Source of the DNA: Alphaproteobacteria bacterium
Lineage (GTDB): Bacteria; Pseudomonadota; Alphaproteobacteria; UBA828
Direction: 5' to 3'
Assembly: GCA_018668475.1 (NCBI GenBank)
Contig: JABJCZ010000158.1
Coordinates: 1 to 5,274, forward strand
Length of the DNA: 5,274 bases
The notes under the pieces are model-generated. The model ran no database searches. It had not been told where the DNA came from and was given only the letters and a program-made list of their open reading frames with translations. The translations under genes were made by a program, and so were the position numbers. Below, piece by piece: positions 1 to 5,274 of the stretch. Position 1 is the first letter of the stretch, and each line of letters begins with the position of its first letter.

Positions 1-606
1 CCCATGACCACCTTGTGCAAAAAACCCGATCGACGTGCCATCTTCACCGGAAAGTTGGGTGAAGTCCTCACCACATGCTCGACGGGTCAACGTCGGCACA
101 GTGAGGTCAGCCGTTGCATCTTTGACGCCCTCAATGTTCGCATGCGTCGCCAAACGCGCCATCGTTTCAACGCTCATGTTGACCACGCTGCGGCCCGGAA
201 TGTTGTAAATAATTTGCGGAATATCAACCGCATCGGCGACAGCCATGTAATGGCGGTACATCCCTTCCTGCGTCGGCTTGTTGTAGTACGGCATGACCAG
301 CAGCGCACCCTGCGCACCCGCACTTTTCGCGTGTTGGGTCAGCTCGATCGCCTCGGCGGTCGAATTTGACCCGGTGCCGGCAATCACCGGCACCCTGCCC
401 GCGGCCACTTCGATGCAGAGCTCGGTCACCCGCATGTGCTCGGCATGGCTCATGGTCGGCGATTCGCCGGTCGTGCCGCACGGCACCAGACCGGCAGCGC
501 CTTCGGCGATTTGCCACTCTACGAAGTCGCGAAATGCTCCTTCATCCACACCGCCATCTCGGAATGGCGTGACCAGTGCGGTGAAATATCCTTCAAACAT
601 TGGCAT
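1..606 (-). CDS. dapA: 4-hydroxy-tetrahydrodipicolinate synthase DapA (3' end off the left edge)
   Basis: This enzyme condenses pyruvate with aspartate semialdehyde in the cytoplasm, the first committed step to diaminopimelate and lysine. The 202 visible codons (family about 292 aa) cover most of the TIM barrel. Seen directly: the GTTGES loop with Thr45/Thr46, PYYNKP with Tyr108, YNIPGR with Tyr134 and Arg139, and GVKDAT with Schiff-base Lys162. These match E. coli T44/T45, Y107, Y133, R138 and K161. Residues lining the E. coli lysine feedback site are mostly kept (Ser49, His54, His57, Asn81, Glu85, Tyr107), with Ala49 replaced by Pro50, so lysine inhibition is plausible (inference). I chose the ATG at 606 because GGGAG at 622-618 lies 11 nt upstream; the ATG at 600 is 17 nt from it but would give the more usual MFEG N-terminus. 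The gene is divergent from slt. No frameshift or missing catalytic residue is visible. Confidence 0.97.
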   Translation of the reverse strand, partial: MPMFEGYFTALVTPFRDGGVDEGAFRDFVEWQIAEGAAGLVPCGTTGESPTMSHAEHMRVTELCIEVAAGRVPVIAGTGSNSTAEAIELTQHAKSAGAQGALLVMPYYNKPTQEGMYRHYMAVADAVDIPQIIYNIPGRSVVNMSVETMARLATHANIEGVKDATADLTVPTLTRRACGEDFTQLSGEDGTSIGFFAQGGHG

Positions 607-627
607 TTTTGCCTGTACTCCCGGAGA

Positions 628-661
628 AATTCTTTACTTTCGCCAATTCTTTACCTTCACC
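628..661. repeat. Two tandem copies of a 17-bp unit in the dapA leader
   Basis: Positions 628-644 and 645-661 are directly adjacent copies of a 17-bp unit sharing AATTCTTTAC as the first ten bases. They match at 15 of 17 positions; the differences are T/C at 638/655 and G/A at 642/659. The unit is AT-rich against a GC-rich background. The pair lies between the dapA Shine-Dalgarno and the candidate dapA -10 box, so it would sit in the first transcribed bases or the 5' leader. It could be a repressor operator, an RNA element or a neutral duplication; the sequence alone does not decide. Confidence 0.85.
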
Positions 662-663
662 GC

Positions 664-692
664 AGGATAGTGAGCCGTGGCGCCCACTACAA
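664..692 (-). promoter_or_regulatory. Candidate sigma70-type promoter for dapA
   Basis: On the minus strand, TTGTAG (692-687) and TATCCT (669-664) are separated by exactly 17 bp. They match the -35 consensus at 3 of 6 positions and the -10 at 4 of 6. Transcription would begin near 657, inside the tandem 17-bp repeat, leaving a leader of about 50 nt. The match is weak and could be chance; position and spacing are the main support. Confidence 0.3.
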
Positions 693-768
693 GGCTCGCC
701 CGCACATCACCGATGGCACGGTCGGAGAAGGCCTGTCATGGTGCCGTCACGGATGTGATGCCTGGAAC

Positions 769-773
769 AGAGG
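769..773 (+). promoter_or_regulatory. Shine-Dalgarno AGAGG favouring a TTG start for slt
   Basis: AGAGG ends 8 nt before an in-frame TTG at 782. It is the best ribosome site in front of any slt start candidate. AGGA at 664-667 stands 9 nt before the GTG at 677 but overlaps the candidate dapA -10 box. The ATGs at 713 and 758 have no convincing site. Confidence 0.5.
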
Positions 774-781
774 TTCGTAAC

Positions 782-2887
782 TTGCAATTGTCGGCCCGGT
801 GGATAAGCGCTTCAGCGATAGTGGTGGTGACCACAATTTCTCTCGGCGCACGGGTGCAGAGCGCCGAGATACCGGTCCCGCCGCCATTCTCGGGCCATGA
901 TGCAAAGAACTTCGCCGACTCCATTGATGCCGCGCAGGCCGGCAAATACTCCCGCGCACTCGCACTGGCGGCGCGTATAGGCGACCCTATCGCCGCCAAA
1001 ACTGCCGTCTGGTTCGTCTACTCGGAGCCGTTCAGTTTTCCTGCATTCGAGGACGTGGCGGCCTTCGTCGAAAATAGCCCCGATTGGCCACGGCAGAGCA
1101 GCCTTCGCGCCGCAACCGATCGCGCTCTGGCGGCCAAGCAGGACCACCAGATCATCATCGACTGGTATCATTGGCACGACCCGGCCAGCCGCCAGGGCAG
1201 ACTAAGACTCGCTGACGCCTTGCTGGCCAACGGCGAGACGGATCGCGCGGCAGAGTTGGTGCGCGAATCCTGGCGTCGCGACAGTTATTCCCGTTCTGAG
1301 CTGCGCGCGACAGAACGGCGCTACCGCGACCTGCTGCGCCAGGAAGACCATCTTGCCCGGCTGGATTATCTGGTCTGGAATTACAGGCGCAGCGCCGCCA
1401 AACACATGTATCGGTACGTCAGCAAAGGCTATCAGGCACTGGCCGAAGCGCGCCTCGCGTTGCGCCGCAAACGGGGTGGCGTAGATGGCGCCATCGCCCG
1501 CGTGCCGGAAGAATTGCGGAATGACCCGGGCCTGCGCTATGAGCGACTGCGTTGGCGCCGACGCAAGGGCAAGCACGATTCCGCAACTGAAATTCTGCTG
1601 GACCCGCCGGATGATCTGATTGAGCCAAAGCGCTGGTGGCCGGAACGAGCCATCCAGGTCCGCCGTATGTTACGCGAGGACCAGGCCTCAGATGCGTATC
1701 TCATGGCCGCAGAACACGGGCAAATTCATGCCAGCACATTTTCAGAAGGCGAGTGGCTGGCCGGGTGGATCGCCCTGAGGTATCTGGACGACCCGGACCA
1801 GGCACTGCGCCACTTCACCAGCATCTATGATGTTGTCTTCATGCCGATCAGCCGGGCCCGCGCCGCCTACTGGTCCGGACGGGCGGCAGAAAGCGCAGGA
1901 CAGGCGGATACAGCGGTCGACTGGTTCACGCGTGCCGCCGAATACTGCACGGCCTATTATGGTCAACTCGCTGCAACTGCCCTGCACTATGGCGCTCTCG
2001 ATGCGCCGCCCTGCGCCGAAACTCATTCCAACACCTCAGGACACCACTCCGCCCGCACACTGGAGAATCACGAGCTGCTCGCCGCCGCCCGGCGCCTCGC
2101 ATTCATCGGTGAGGAGAAGCTTTTTCAGATGTTGATGCGGCACCTCGGGGAGCTGGCAAAGGGACCCGGTGACTTCGAGTTGATCTCTGATCTCGCGCTG
2201 TCGTTGGATCGGCCGGACGCCTCAATCGGTGCTGCCAAGCGCGCATCGCGAAATGGTTACCACGACGCCGATCACCTGTACCCGGTGCCGAATATTCCGT
2301 TCAGCCAGACGAACGACGAGCTTGAACATGCGCTAGTGCTGGCCATCATCCGGCAGGAAAGCCAGTTCTATGTTGATGCGACTAGCCATGCCGGCGCGCG
2401 CGGCCTCATGCAATTGATGCCGCGCACGGCGCAATCCGTCGCCAGGCGACTGCGGCTTGGTTATGCAAAGGAAAACCTGACACGTCGCCCGGGCTACAAC
2501 ATTCGTCTCGGCAGCGCCTATTTGAGCGGGCTCATCAGCGCTTATGACGGCGCCTACGTGCTGGCGATCGCGGCGTACAACGCCGGGCCGGGCAACGTTC
2601 GAAAATGGATTCGCACCAATGGCGACCCGCGGACGGACCCCGACGTCAGCATCATCGACTGGATCGAGCACATTCCACTGACCGAAACTCGCAATTACGT
2701 GCAACGAGTTCTGGAGGGGCTGCAAATTTACCGTGGCACCCTCGGCGAATTTACCCAGGCGACAGATGTCGAAACCGACCTCAACAGGGGCGTTTCCCCT
2801 GCCACGGTTGAGGCCCGCTGCAAACAACAGCGCGACCAATACCGGCGCGGCGCGGCCACGACTACGGCGCTACGCCGCGATTGCTGA
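782..2887 (+). CDS. slt: Soluble lytic murein transglycosylase (Slt70-like), exported
   Basis: It cleaves the MurNAc-GlcNAc bond of peptidoglycan in the periplasm, leaving 1,6-anhydromuramic ends. From the TTG at 782 the protein has 701 aa (E. coli Slt 645). Seen: a signal peptide with Arg6 and a hydrophobic stretch at about residues 10-22, probably cleaved near residues 27-28; a long helical, repeat-rich N-terminal region with a SRARAAYW segment from residue 357, as in the Slt superhelix; and a C-terminal lysozyme-like domain from about 515. The catalytic domain shows RQES with catalytic Glu526, GLMQLMP at 541-547, AYNAGPGN at 598-605 and ETRNYV from 635. A basic tail of about 45 residues follows. 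The frame is open from GTG 677, with other starts at 713 and 758, but these put 8-35 extra residues before the signal peptide. It is divergent from dapA, and 109 bp separate it from the next gene. Confidence 0.95.
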   Translation: MQLSARWISASAIVVVTTISLGARVQSAEIPVPPPFSGHDAKNFADSIDAAQAGKYSRALALAARIGDPIAAKTAVWFVYSEPFSFPAFEDVAAFVENSPDWPRQSSLRAATDRALAAKQDHQIIIDWYHWHDPASRQGRLRLADALLANGETDRAAELVRESWRRDSYSRSELRATERRYRDLLRQEDHLARLDYLVWNYRRSAAKHMYRYVSKGYQALAEARLALRRKRGGVDGAIARVPEELRNDPGLRYERLRWRRRKGKHDSATEILLDPPDDLIEPKRWWPERAIQVRRMLREDQASDAYLMAAEHGQIHASTFSEGEWLAGWIALRYLDDPDQALRHFTSIYDVVFMPISRARAAYWSGRAAESAGQADTAVDWFTRAAEYCTAYYGQLAATALHYGALDAPPCAETHSNTSGHHSARTLENHELLAAARRLAFIGEEKLFQMLMRHLGELAKGPGDFELISDLALSLDRPDASIGAAKRASRNGYHDADHLYPVPNIPFSQTNDELEHALVLAIIRQESQFYVDATSHAGARGLMQLMPRTAQSVARRLRLGYAKENLTRRPGYNIRLGSAYLSGLISAYDGAYVLAIAAYNAGPGNVRKWIRTNGDPRTDPDVSIIDWIEHIPLTETRNYVQRVLEGLQIYRGTLGEFTQATDVETDLNRGVSPATVEARCKQQRDQYRRGAATTTALRRDC

Positions 2888-2959
2888 AGTACTGCCACAA
2901 CTGGGTCGGAATCCGGGAGCTTGGCGGCTCGCCTATCGGCATGTAGCTTAAACTTCAGC
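2883..2959. repeat. 8-bp inverted repeat in the slt downstream gap
   Basis: GCTGAAGT (2883-2890, overlapping the slt stop codon) is the exact reverse complement of ACTTCAGC (2952-2959). One wobble pair and one more pair extend the stem outward. The 61-nt loop holds a small GGCG-gct-CGCC hairpin at 2923-2933. No U-tract follows, so this is not a standard terminator. An 8-bp match over this distance can occur by chance. Confidence 0.35.
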
Positions 2960-2980
2960 GAATCGGGAGGGGGAAACTGC

Positions 2981-2988
2981 AGGGAGGA
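2981..2988 (+). promoter_or_regulatory. Very strong Shine-Dalgarno AGGGAGGA of the exported-protein gene
   Basis: AGGGAGGA ends 8 nt before the ATG at 2997 and fixes that start. A second GGGAGG lies at 2965-2970, exactly 17 nt upstream. It has no good ATG or GTG start at proper spacing, only CTG at 2977. Confidence 0.8.
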
Positions 2989-2996
2989 TTGTACCC

Positions 2997-3458
2997 ATGA
3001 TCAACCGGTCACCTTTGTCAGGGCGCCAGCGTCTTGTATTCGGCGTATTAGCGCTTGGCGCTTTCGTAGTGAGTTGCGCCGTTTTTGCCCTACCCGGCAC
3101 CAGCCACGCCGATGACACTATGGCGCATCTTAATATTCAGATTACTGATATCCGACATGAACGAGACGGCCAGAGGCGCGAATTTCATCACGTCCGGCAG
3201 ATCGTTGAATCCGGCGGTGTGGATGCACGGCTGACCATGGGCAAGGTCTGTTTCAGCGATGGCAACTGCAATGTGCAGCCGGTCAATTATGTGATTCCGG
3301 CAAACGGCACGCTCAAGCTCAAGGACCAGTACCTCCTGTCGCTGACCGAGCAGGAATTTTTCGTCTTTACCTATACGGGCCGGGACGAGAACGGTAACGA
3401 CATTAGCCTCGAGTTCACGCTCGTCGTTAATGATGACCGGCTTGAGATGCAGGAATAA
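2997..3458 (+). CDS. Small exported protein of unknown function
   Basis: I do not recognise a family for this 153-aa protein. Residues 1-12 are basic (Arg4, Arg10, Arg12) and about 13-32 are strongly hydrophobic, followed by LPGTSHA-DD with a plausible signal peptidase I cut after Ala38. VVSC at 24-27 also fits a lipobox, so a lipoprotein anchored at Cys27 is possible. The first reading is favoured because the hydrophobic stretch continues past Cys27. The remaining 115 residues are polar, with alternating hydrophobic patterns suggesting beta strands. Cys85 and Cys91 (VCFSDGNC) could form a disulphide in the periplasm. The start is secured by AGGGAGGA 8 nt upstream. The stop is 5 nt before the hydrolase gene, whose ribosome site lies inside this gene, so the two are probably co-translated. 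That it is a real gene is well supported by the ribosome site, export signal and coupling. Its function is unknown. Confidence 0.85.
   Translation: MINRSPLSGRQRLVFGVLALGAFVVSCAVFALPGTSHADDTMAHLNIQITDIRHERDGQRREFHHVRQIVESGGVDARLTMGKVCFSDGNCNVQPVNYVIPANGTLKLKDQYLLSLTEQEFFVFTYTGRDENGNDISLEFTLVVNDDRLEMQE
3451..3454 (+). promoter_or_regulatory. Shine-Dalgarno AGGA of the hydrolase gene, inside the preceding gene
   Basis: AGGA within the last codons of the exported-protein gene stands 9 nt before the GTG at 3464. It supports that start and points to translational coupling across the 5-nt gap. Confidence 0.6.
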
Positions 3459-3463
3459 CCTGC

Positions 3464-4378
3464 GTGCAGTCGGCGGCGCCCAACGCCCAACCCGCGTACC
3501 CGACGCCTGAGCCTGTGCTGGCGACGCGGCACCGGGAATCCCGGGTGACAATGCAGGACGGTCGCCAGCTCTTCGTGGTCGAATATGGTCCGCGCCAAGA
3601 TGACCTCCCGCCGTTGTTGTGCCTGCCTGGCCTGACCCGCAACCGGCGCGATTTTGAGGCGCTCGCGAAGCGGCTCTCCACTGCGCGTCGGATTGTGGTG
3701 GCGGACATGCGCGGGCGCGGCAATTCGGACCATGACCCGAACCCGAAAAACTATGCCGCCGACAAAGCTCTCAGCGACGTGCTCCACCTGCTCGATGCGC
3801 TGCGCCTGCATGACTGCATTATTCTTGGCACCAGTTTCGGCGGGTTTCTGGCCATGGGCGTAGCGCTCGCCCGGCCCAGGGCCTTGCGCGGAGTCATTCT
3901 CAACGATGTGGGGCCGCATCTCGAGTCCGGCGCGCAAAAATTCATTCTCGACTACGTCACAGCCATGAAGCCGCAACCCGACTGGGCGGCAGCAGCAGCC
4001 TACGCGCGTGACCTGATCGGGCACGGATGGGACAAGGATGACGACACCTGGCAACGCCTCGCCCGGCAAAGTTATGTGAAAGGCCCGGATGGCATCCTGC
4101 GCCTCGACTATGATCCGGGCATCGCCTGGCCGCTCAAACACATGCGCAGCCAGGCAGACCAGGTGGATCTCTGGGCTCTGTTTGGCGCTTTGAGAAATGT
4201 GCCAACGCTGGCGCTGCGCGGCGCGCTCTCAGGGGTGCTGTTGGCTGATACGTTGATCCGCATGGCCGACGCCAAGCCGGACCTGCAATGCGTCACGGTG
4301 CCCGGTGTGGGGCACGCCCCGCTACTTGATGAACCAGCGGCGCTGGTCGCCATTGATGAATTTCTGGACGGGGTCTGA
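3464..4378 (+). CDS. Alpha/beta hydrolase fold protein, cytoplasmic
   Basis: This 304-aa protein has the alpha/beta hydrolase layout; the substrate is unknown. In order: LCLPGLTRNRRDF at about 52-64 (the HG-type oxyanion loop, here PG), VVADMRGRGNSD at 78-89, nucleophile elbow GTSFGG at 122-127 with Ser124, ILNDVGPHLE at 145-154, a helical cap region at about 155-235, and PGVGHAPLLDEP with His284. In relatives as I remember them the strand-7 motif reads LRGALSD, with the Asp as catalytic acid. Here it is LRGALSG with Gly257, so the Ser-His pair is intact but the usual acid is missing; Asp262 is nearby. No signal peptide is visible. The GTG at 3464 is supported by AGGA 9 nt upstream. A GTG at 3545 or ATG at 3551 would remove the Pro/Ala-rich first 27-29 residues. 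It sits between the exported-protein gene and the dehydratase gene in a tight operon-like run. Confidence 0.92.
   Translation: MQSAAPNAQPAYPTPEPVLATRHRESRVTMQDGRQLFVVEYGPRQDDLPPLLCLPGLTRNRRDFEALAKRLSTARRIVVADMRGRGNSDHDPNPKNYAADKALSDVLHLLDALRLHDCIILGTSFGGFLAMGVALARPRALRGVILNDVGPHLESGAQKFILDYVTAMKPQPDWAAAAAYARDLIGHGWDKDDDTWQRLARQSYVKGPDGILRLDYDPGIAWPLKHMRSQADQVDLWALFGALRNVPTLALRGALSGVLLADTLIRMADAKPDLQCVTVPGVGHAPLLDEPAALVAIDEFLDGV
4370..4373 (+). promoter_or_regulatory. G-rich ribosome site before the dehydratase TTG start
   Basis: GGGG in the last codons of the hydrolase gene lies 6 nt before the TTG at 4380. It is a modest site, but better than anything upstream of the alternative in-frame ATG at 4356, which is preceded by pyrimidine-rich sequence. 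Confidence 0.4.
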
Positions 4379-4379
4379 C

Positions 4380-5274
4380 TTGACCGCACCCGACCTGCCA
4401 ACCATTGCCGATGTCGAAGCAGCGGCCCGGCGTCTCGCCGGCCACGTCGTCCGCACGCCGCTCCTGGAATCGAATCTGCTGAACAAAGCGTTTGATTGCC
4501 GATTACTGGTCAAGGCCGAGGTGCTCCAACGTACCGGTGCGTTCAAGTTTCGTGGTGCGTTTAATGCTCTCTCGATGCTGAGCGCTGGCCAGCTGGCCCA
4601 AGGCGTTGTCGCGTACTCCTCCGGCAACCATGCACAGGCCGTCGCCTGTGCGGCGCGACTGTTGGGCGCGCCGGCCGTTATCGTTATGCCGGAAGGTGCC
4701 CCTGCAATAAAACTCGCGGGCACGCGAGCGCACGGGGCCGAGATTATCACCTTCAACCGTCAAACCGAAAACCGCGAAGCCATTGGTGAACGCCTGGCCG
4801 ACGAGCGCGGCCTCAGCCTCATAAAGCCCTATGACGCCCCAGCGGTTATCGCTGGGCAGGGCACCGTCGGGCTTGAAATTGTCGAGCAATGCAAAGCCCT
4901 CGGCATCACGCCCGACCTCGCGGCAACGCCTGCCGGCGGCGGTGGACTAATGGCAGGCACGGCACTCGCTTTGTCACATACCTGGCCGGGCTTGCCACTC
5001 TATACGGCCGAACCCGCTGGCTGGGAGGACCACGCCTTGTCGCTGGCCGCCGATGCCCGCCAGCCAGCACCGGACACAACGACGCCGACGCTATGTGATG
5101 CCTTGCTGGCCCCGATACCGGGTGAGCTGACATTTGCCATCAATCGCGAACGGGTGACCGGCGGTATTGTCATCGATGACACCATGGCGCTCTCAGCCAT
5201 GGCAACTGCGTTCAGGCATTTTAAAATTGTCATCGAGCCGGGCGGGGCCGCCGCCCTCGCCGCCGTCCTCTCAG
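4380..5274 (+). CDS. PLP-dependent threonine/serine dehydratase, serine racemase-like (3' end off the right edge)
   Basis: This is a fold-type II PLP enzyme of the group that deaminates L-threonine or L-serine to 2-oxobutyrate or pyruvate. The 298 visible codons lack about 20-30 residues (family about 320-330). Seen: TGAFKFRGA with PLP lysine Lys56 (Ala54 where Ser is common), YSSGNHAQ at 79-86, VIAGQGTVGLE at 156-166, the phosphate-binding loop PAGGGGLMAG at 184-193, and EPGGAAALAAVLS at 286-298. Ser81, Glu211 and Asp217 match by spacing the racemase base and the divalent-metal ligands of eukaryotic serine racemase, so serine racemase or hydroxyaspartate dehydratase activity is possible. There is no visible C-terminal ACT-like regulatory domain, but the end is missing. 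I chose TTG 4380 because it begins 1 nt after the hydrolase stop, has GGGG 6 nt upstream and gives a typical MTAPDLP start. ATG 4356 would overlap the hydrolase by 23 nt and add 8 residues. Confidence 0.95.
   Translation, partial: MTAPDLPTIADVEAAARRLAGHVVRTPLLESNLLNKAFDCRLLVKAEVLQRTGAFKFRGAFNALSMLSAGQLAQGVVAYSSGNHAQAVACAARLLGAPAVIVMPEGAPAIKLAGTRAHGAEIITFNRQTENREAIGERLADERGLSLIKPYDAPAVIAGQGTVGLEIVEQCKALGITPDLAATPAGGGGLMAGTALALSHTWPGLPLYTAEPAGWEDHALSLAADARQPAPDTTTPTLCDALLAPIPGELTFAINRERVTGGIVIDDTMALSAMATAFRHFKIVIEPGGAAALAAVLS

Noticed and set aside
4..780. Several plus-strand open frames of 68-125 codons across dapA and its leader
   Set aside because: They are antisense to a strongly conserved dapA, and their products are low-complexity Arg/Ala/Pro-rich with no family features.
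607..781. Lysine riboswitch in the dapA leader
   Set aside because: The leader from the predicted start is only about 50 nt, far shorter than the roughly 170-nt lysine riboswitch, and no matching helices are visible.
2333..2839. Open frame of 168 codons on the minus strand, opposite the Slt catalytic domain
   Set aside because: It lies wholly antisense to the highly conserved lysozyme-like motifs and shows no recognisable domain of its own.
3093..3107. LPGTS in the exported protein as a sortase-like signal
   Set aside because: It does not match LPXTG, lies at the N-terminal signal region rather than the C-terminus, and the organism appears Gram-negative.
3530..3547. GC-rich hairpin CCGGG-aat-CCCGG as a terminator or operator
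   Set aside because: The stem is only 5 bp, lies inside the hydrolase coding region and has no U-tract, so it is probably a codon-composition effect.
3090..3551. Minus-strand frame of 153 codons opposite the exported-protein gene
   Set aside because: The plus-strand gene has a strong ribosome site, a signal peptide and coupling to the next gene. The minus-strand frame has no comparable support.
3371..4141. Open frame of 256 codons on the minus strand, antisense to the hydrolase gene
   Set aside because: The sense strand encodes a clear alpha/beta hydrolase with intact motifs. The antisense product shows no recognisable domain, and long antisense frames are common in GC-rich genes.

Overview
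The window is ordinary, GC-rich bacterial chromosome. It most likely comes from an alphaproteobacterium. The partial DapA and the partial dehydratase both read like alphaproteobacterial members of their families, and a dapA gene divergent from a soluble lytic transglycosylase (slt) is an arrangement I know from that class. There, smpB often follows dapA, so smpB may lie beyond the left edge. Taxonomy is inferred from recalled protein character, not from a search.

Layout. Positions 1-606, minus strand: 5' part (202 codons) of dapA, encoding 4-hydroxy-tetrahydrodipicolinate synthase, with all expected catalytic residues and most of the lysine feedback site. Positions 607-781: a divergent control region. 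It contains an imperfect tandem duplication of a 17-bp unit (628-661) in the dapA leader and a candidate dapA promoter (664-692). Positions 782-2887, plus strand: slt, a periplasmic murein lytic transglycosylase with a helical N-terminal superdomain and a C-terminal lysozyme-like domain. Its frame is open from 677, but the best ribosome site and signal peptide point to a TTG start at 782. Positions 2888-2996: a 109-bp gap with an 8-bp inverted repeat and a very strong Shine-Dalgarno sequence.

Positions 2997-5274, plus strand, look like one transcription unit of three genes. They are a small unrecognised exported protein (153 aa), an alpha/beta hydrolase (304 aa) starting 5 nt after it, and a PLP-dependent threonine/serine dehydratase starting 1 nt after the hydrolase stop and running off the right edge.

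The genes suggest cell-wall and amino-acid housekeeping: DapA makes diaminopimelate/lysine precursors, Slt turns over the peptidoglycan that contains diaminopimelate, and the dehydratase acts on serine or threonine. The role of the exported protein and hydrolase beside it is unknown. I see no mobile element, CRISPR, tRNA, rRNA or defence system. The observations most worth checking are the tandem repeat at dapA, the loss of the expected catalytic Asp in the hydrolase, serine-racemase-like residues in the dehydratase, and the unrecognised exported protein.
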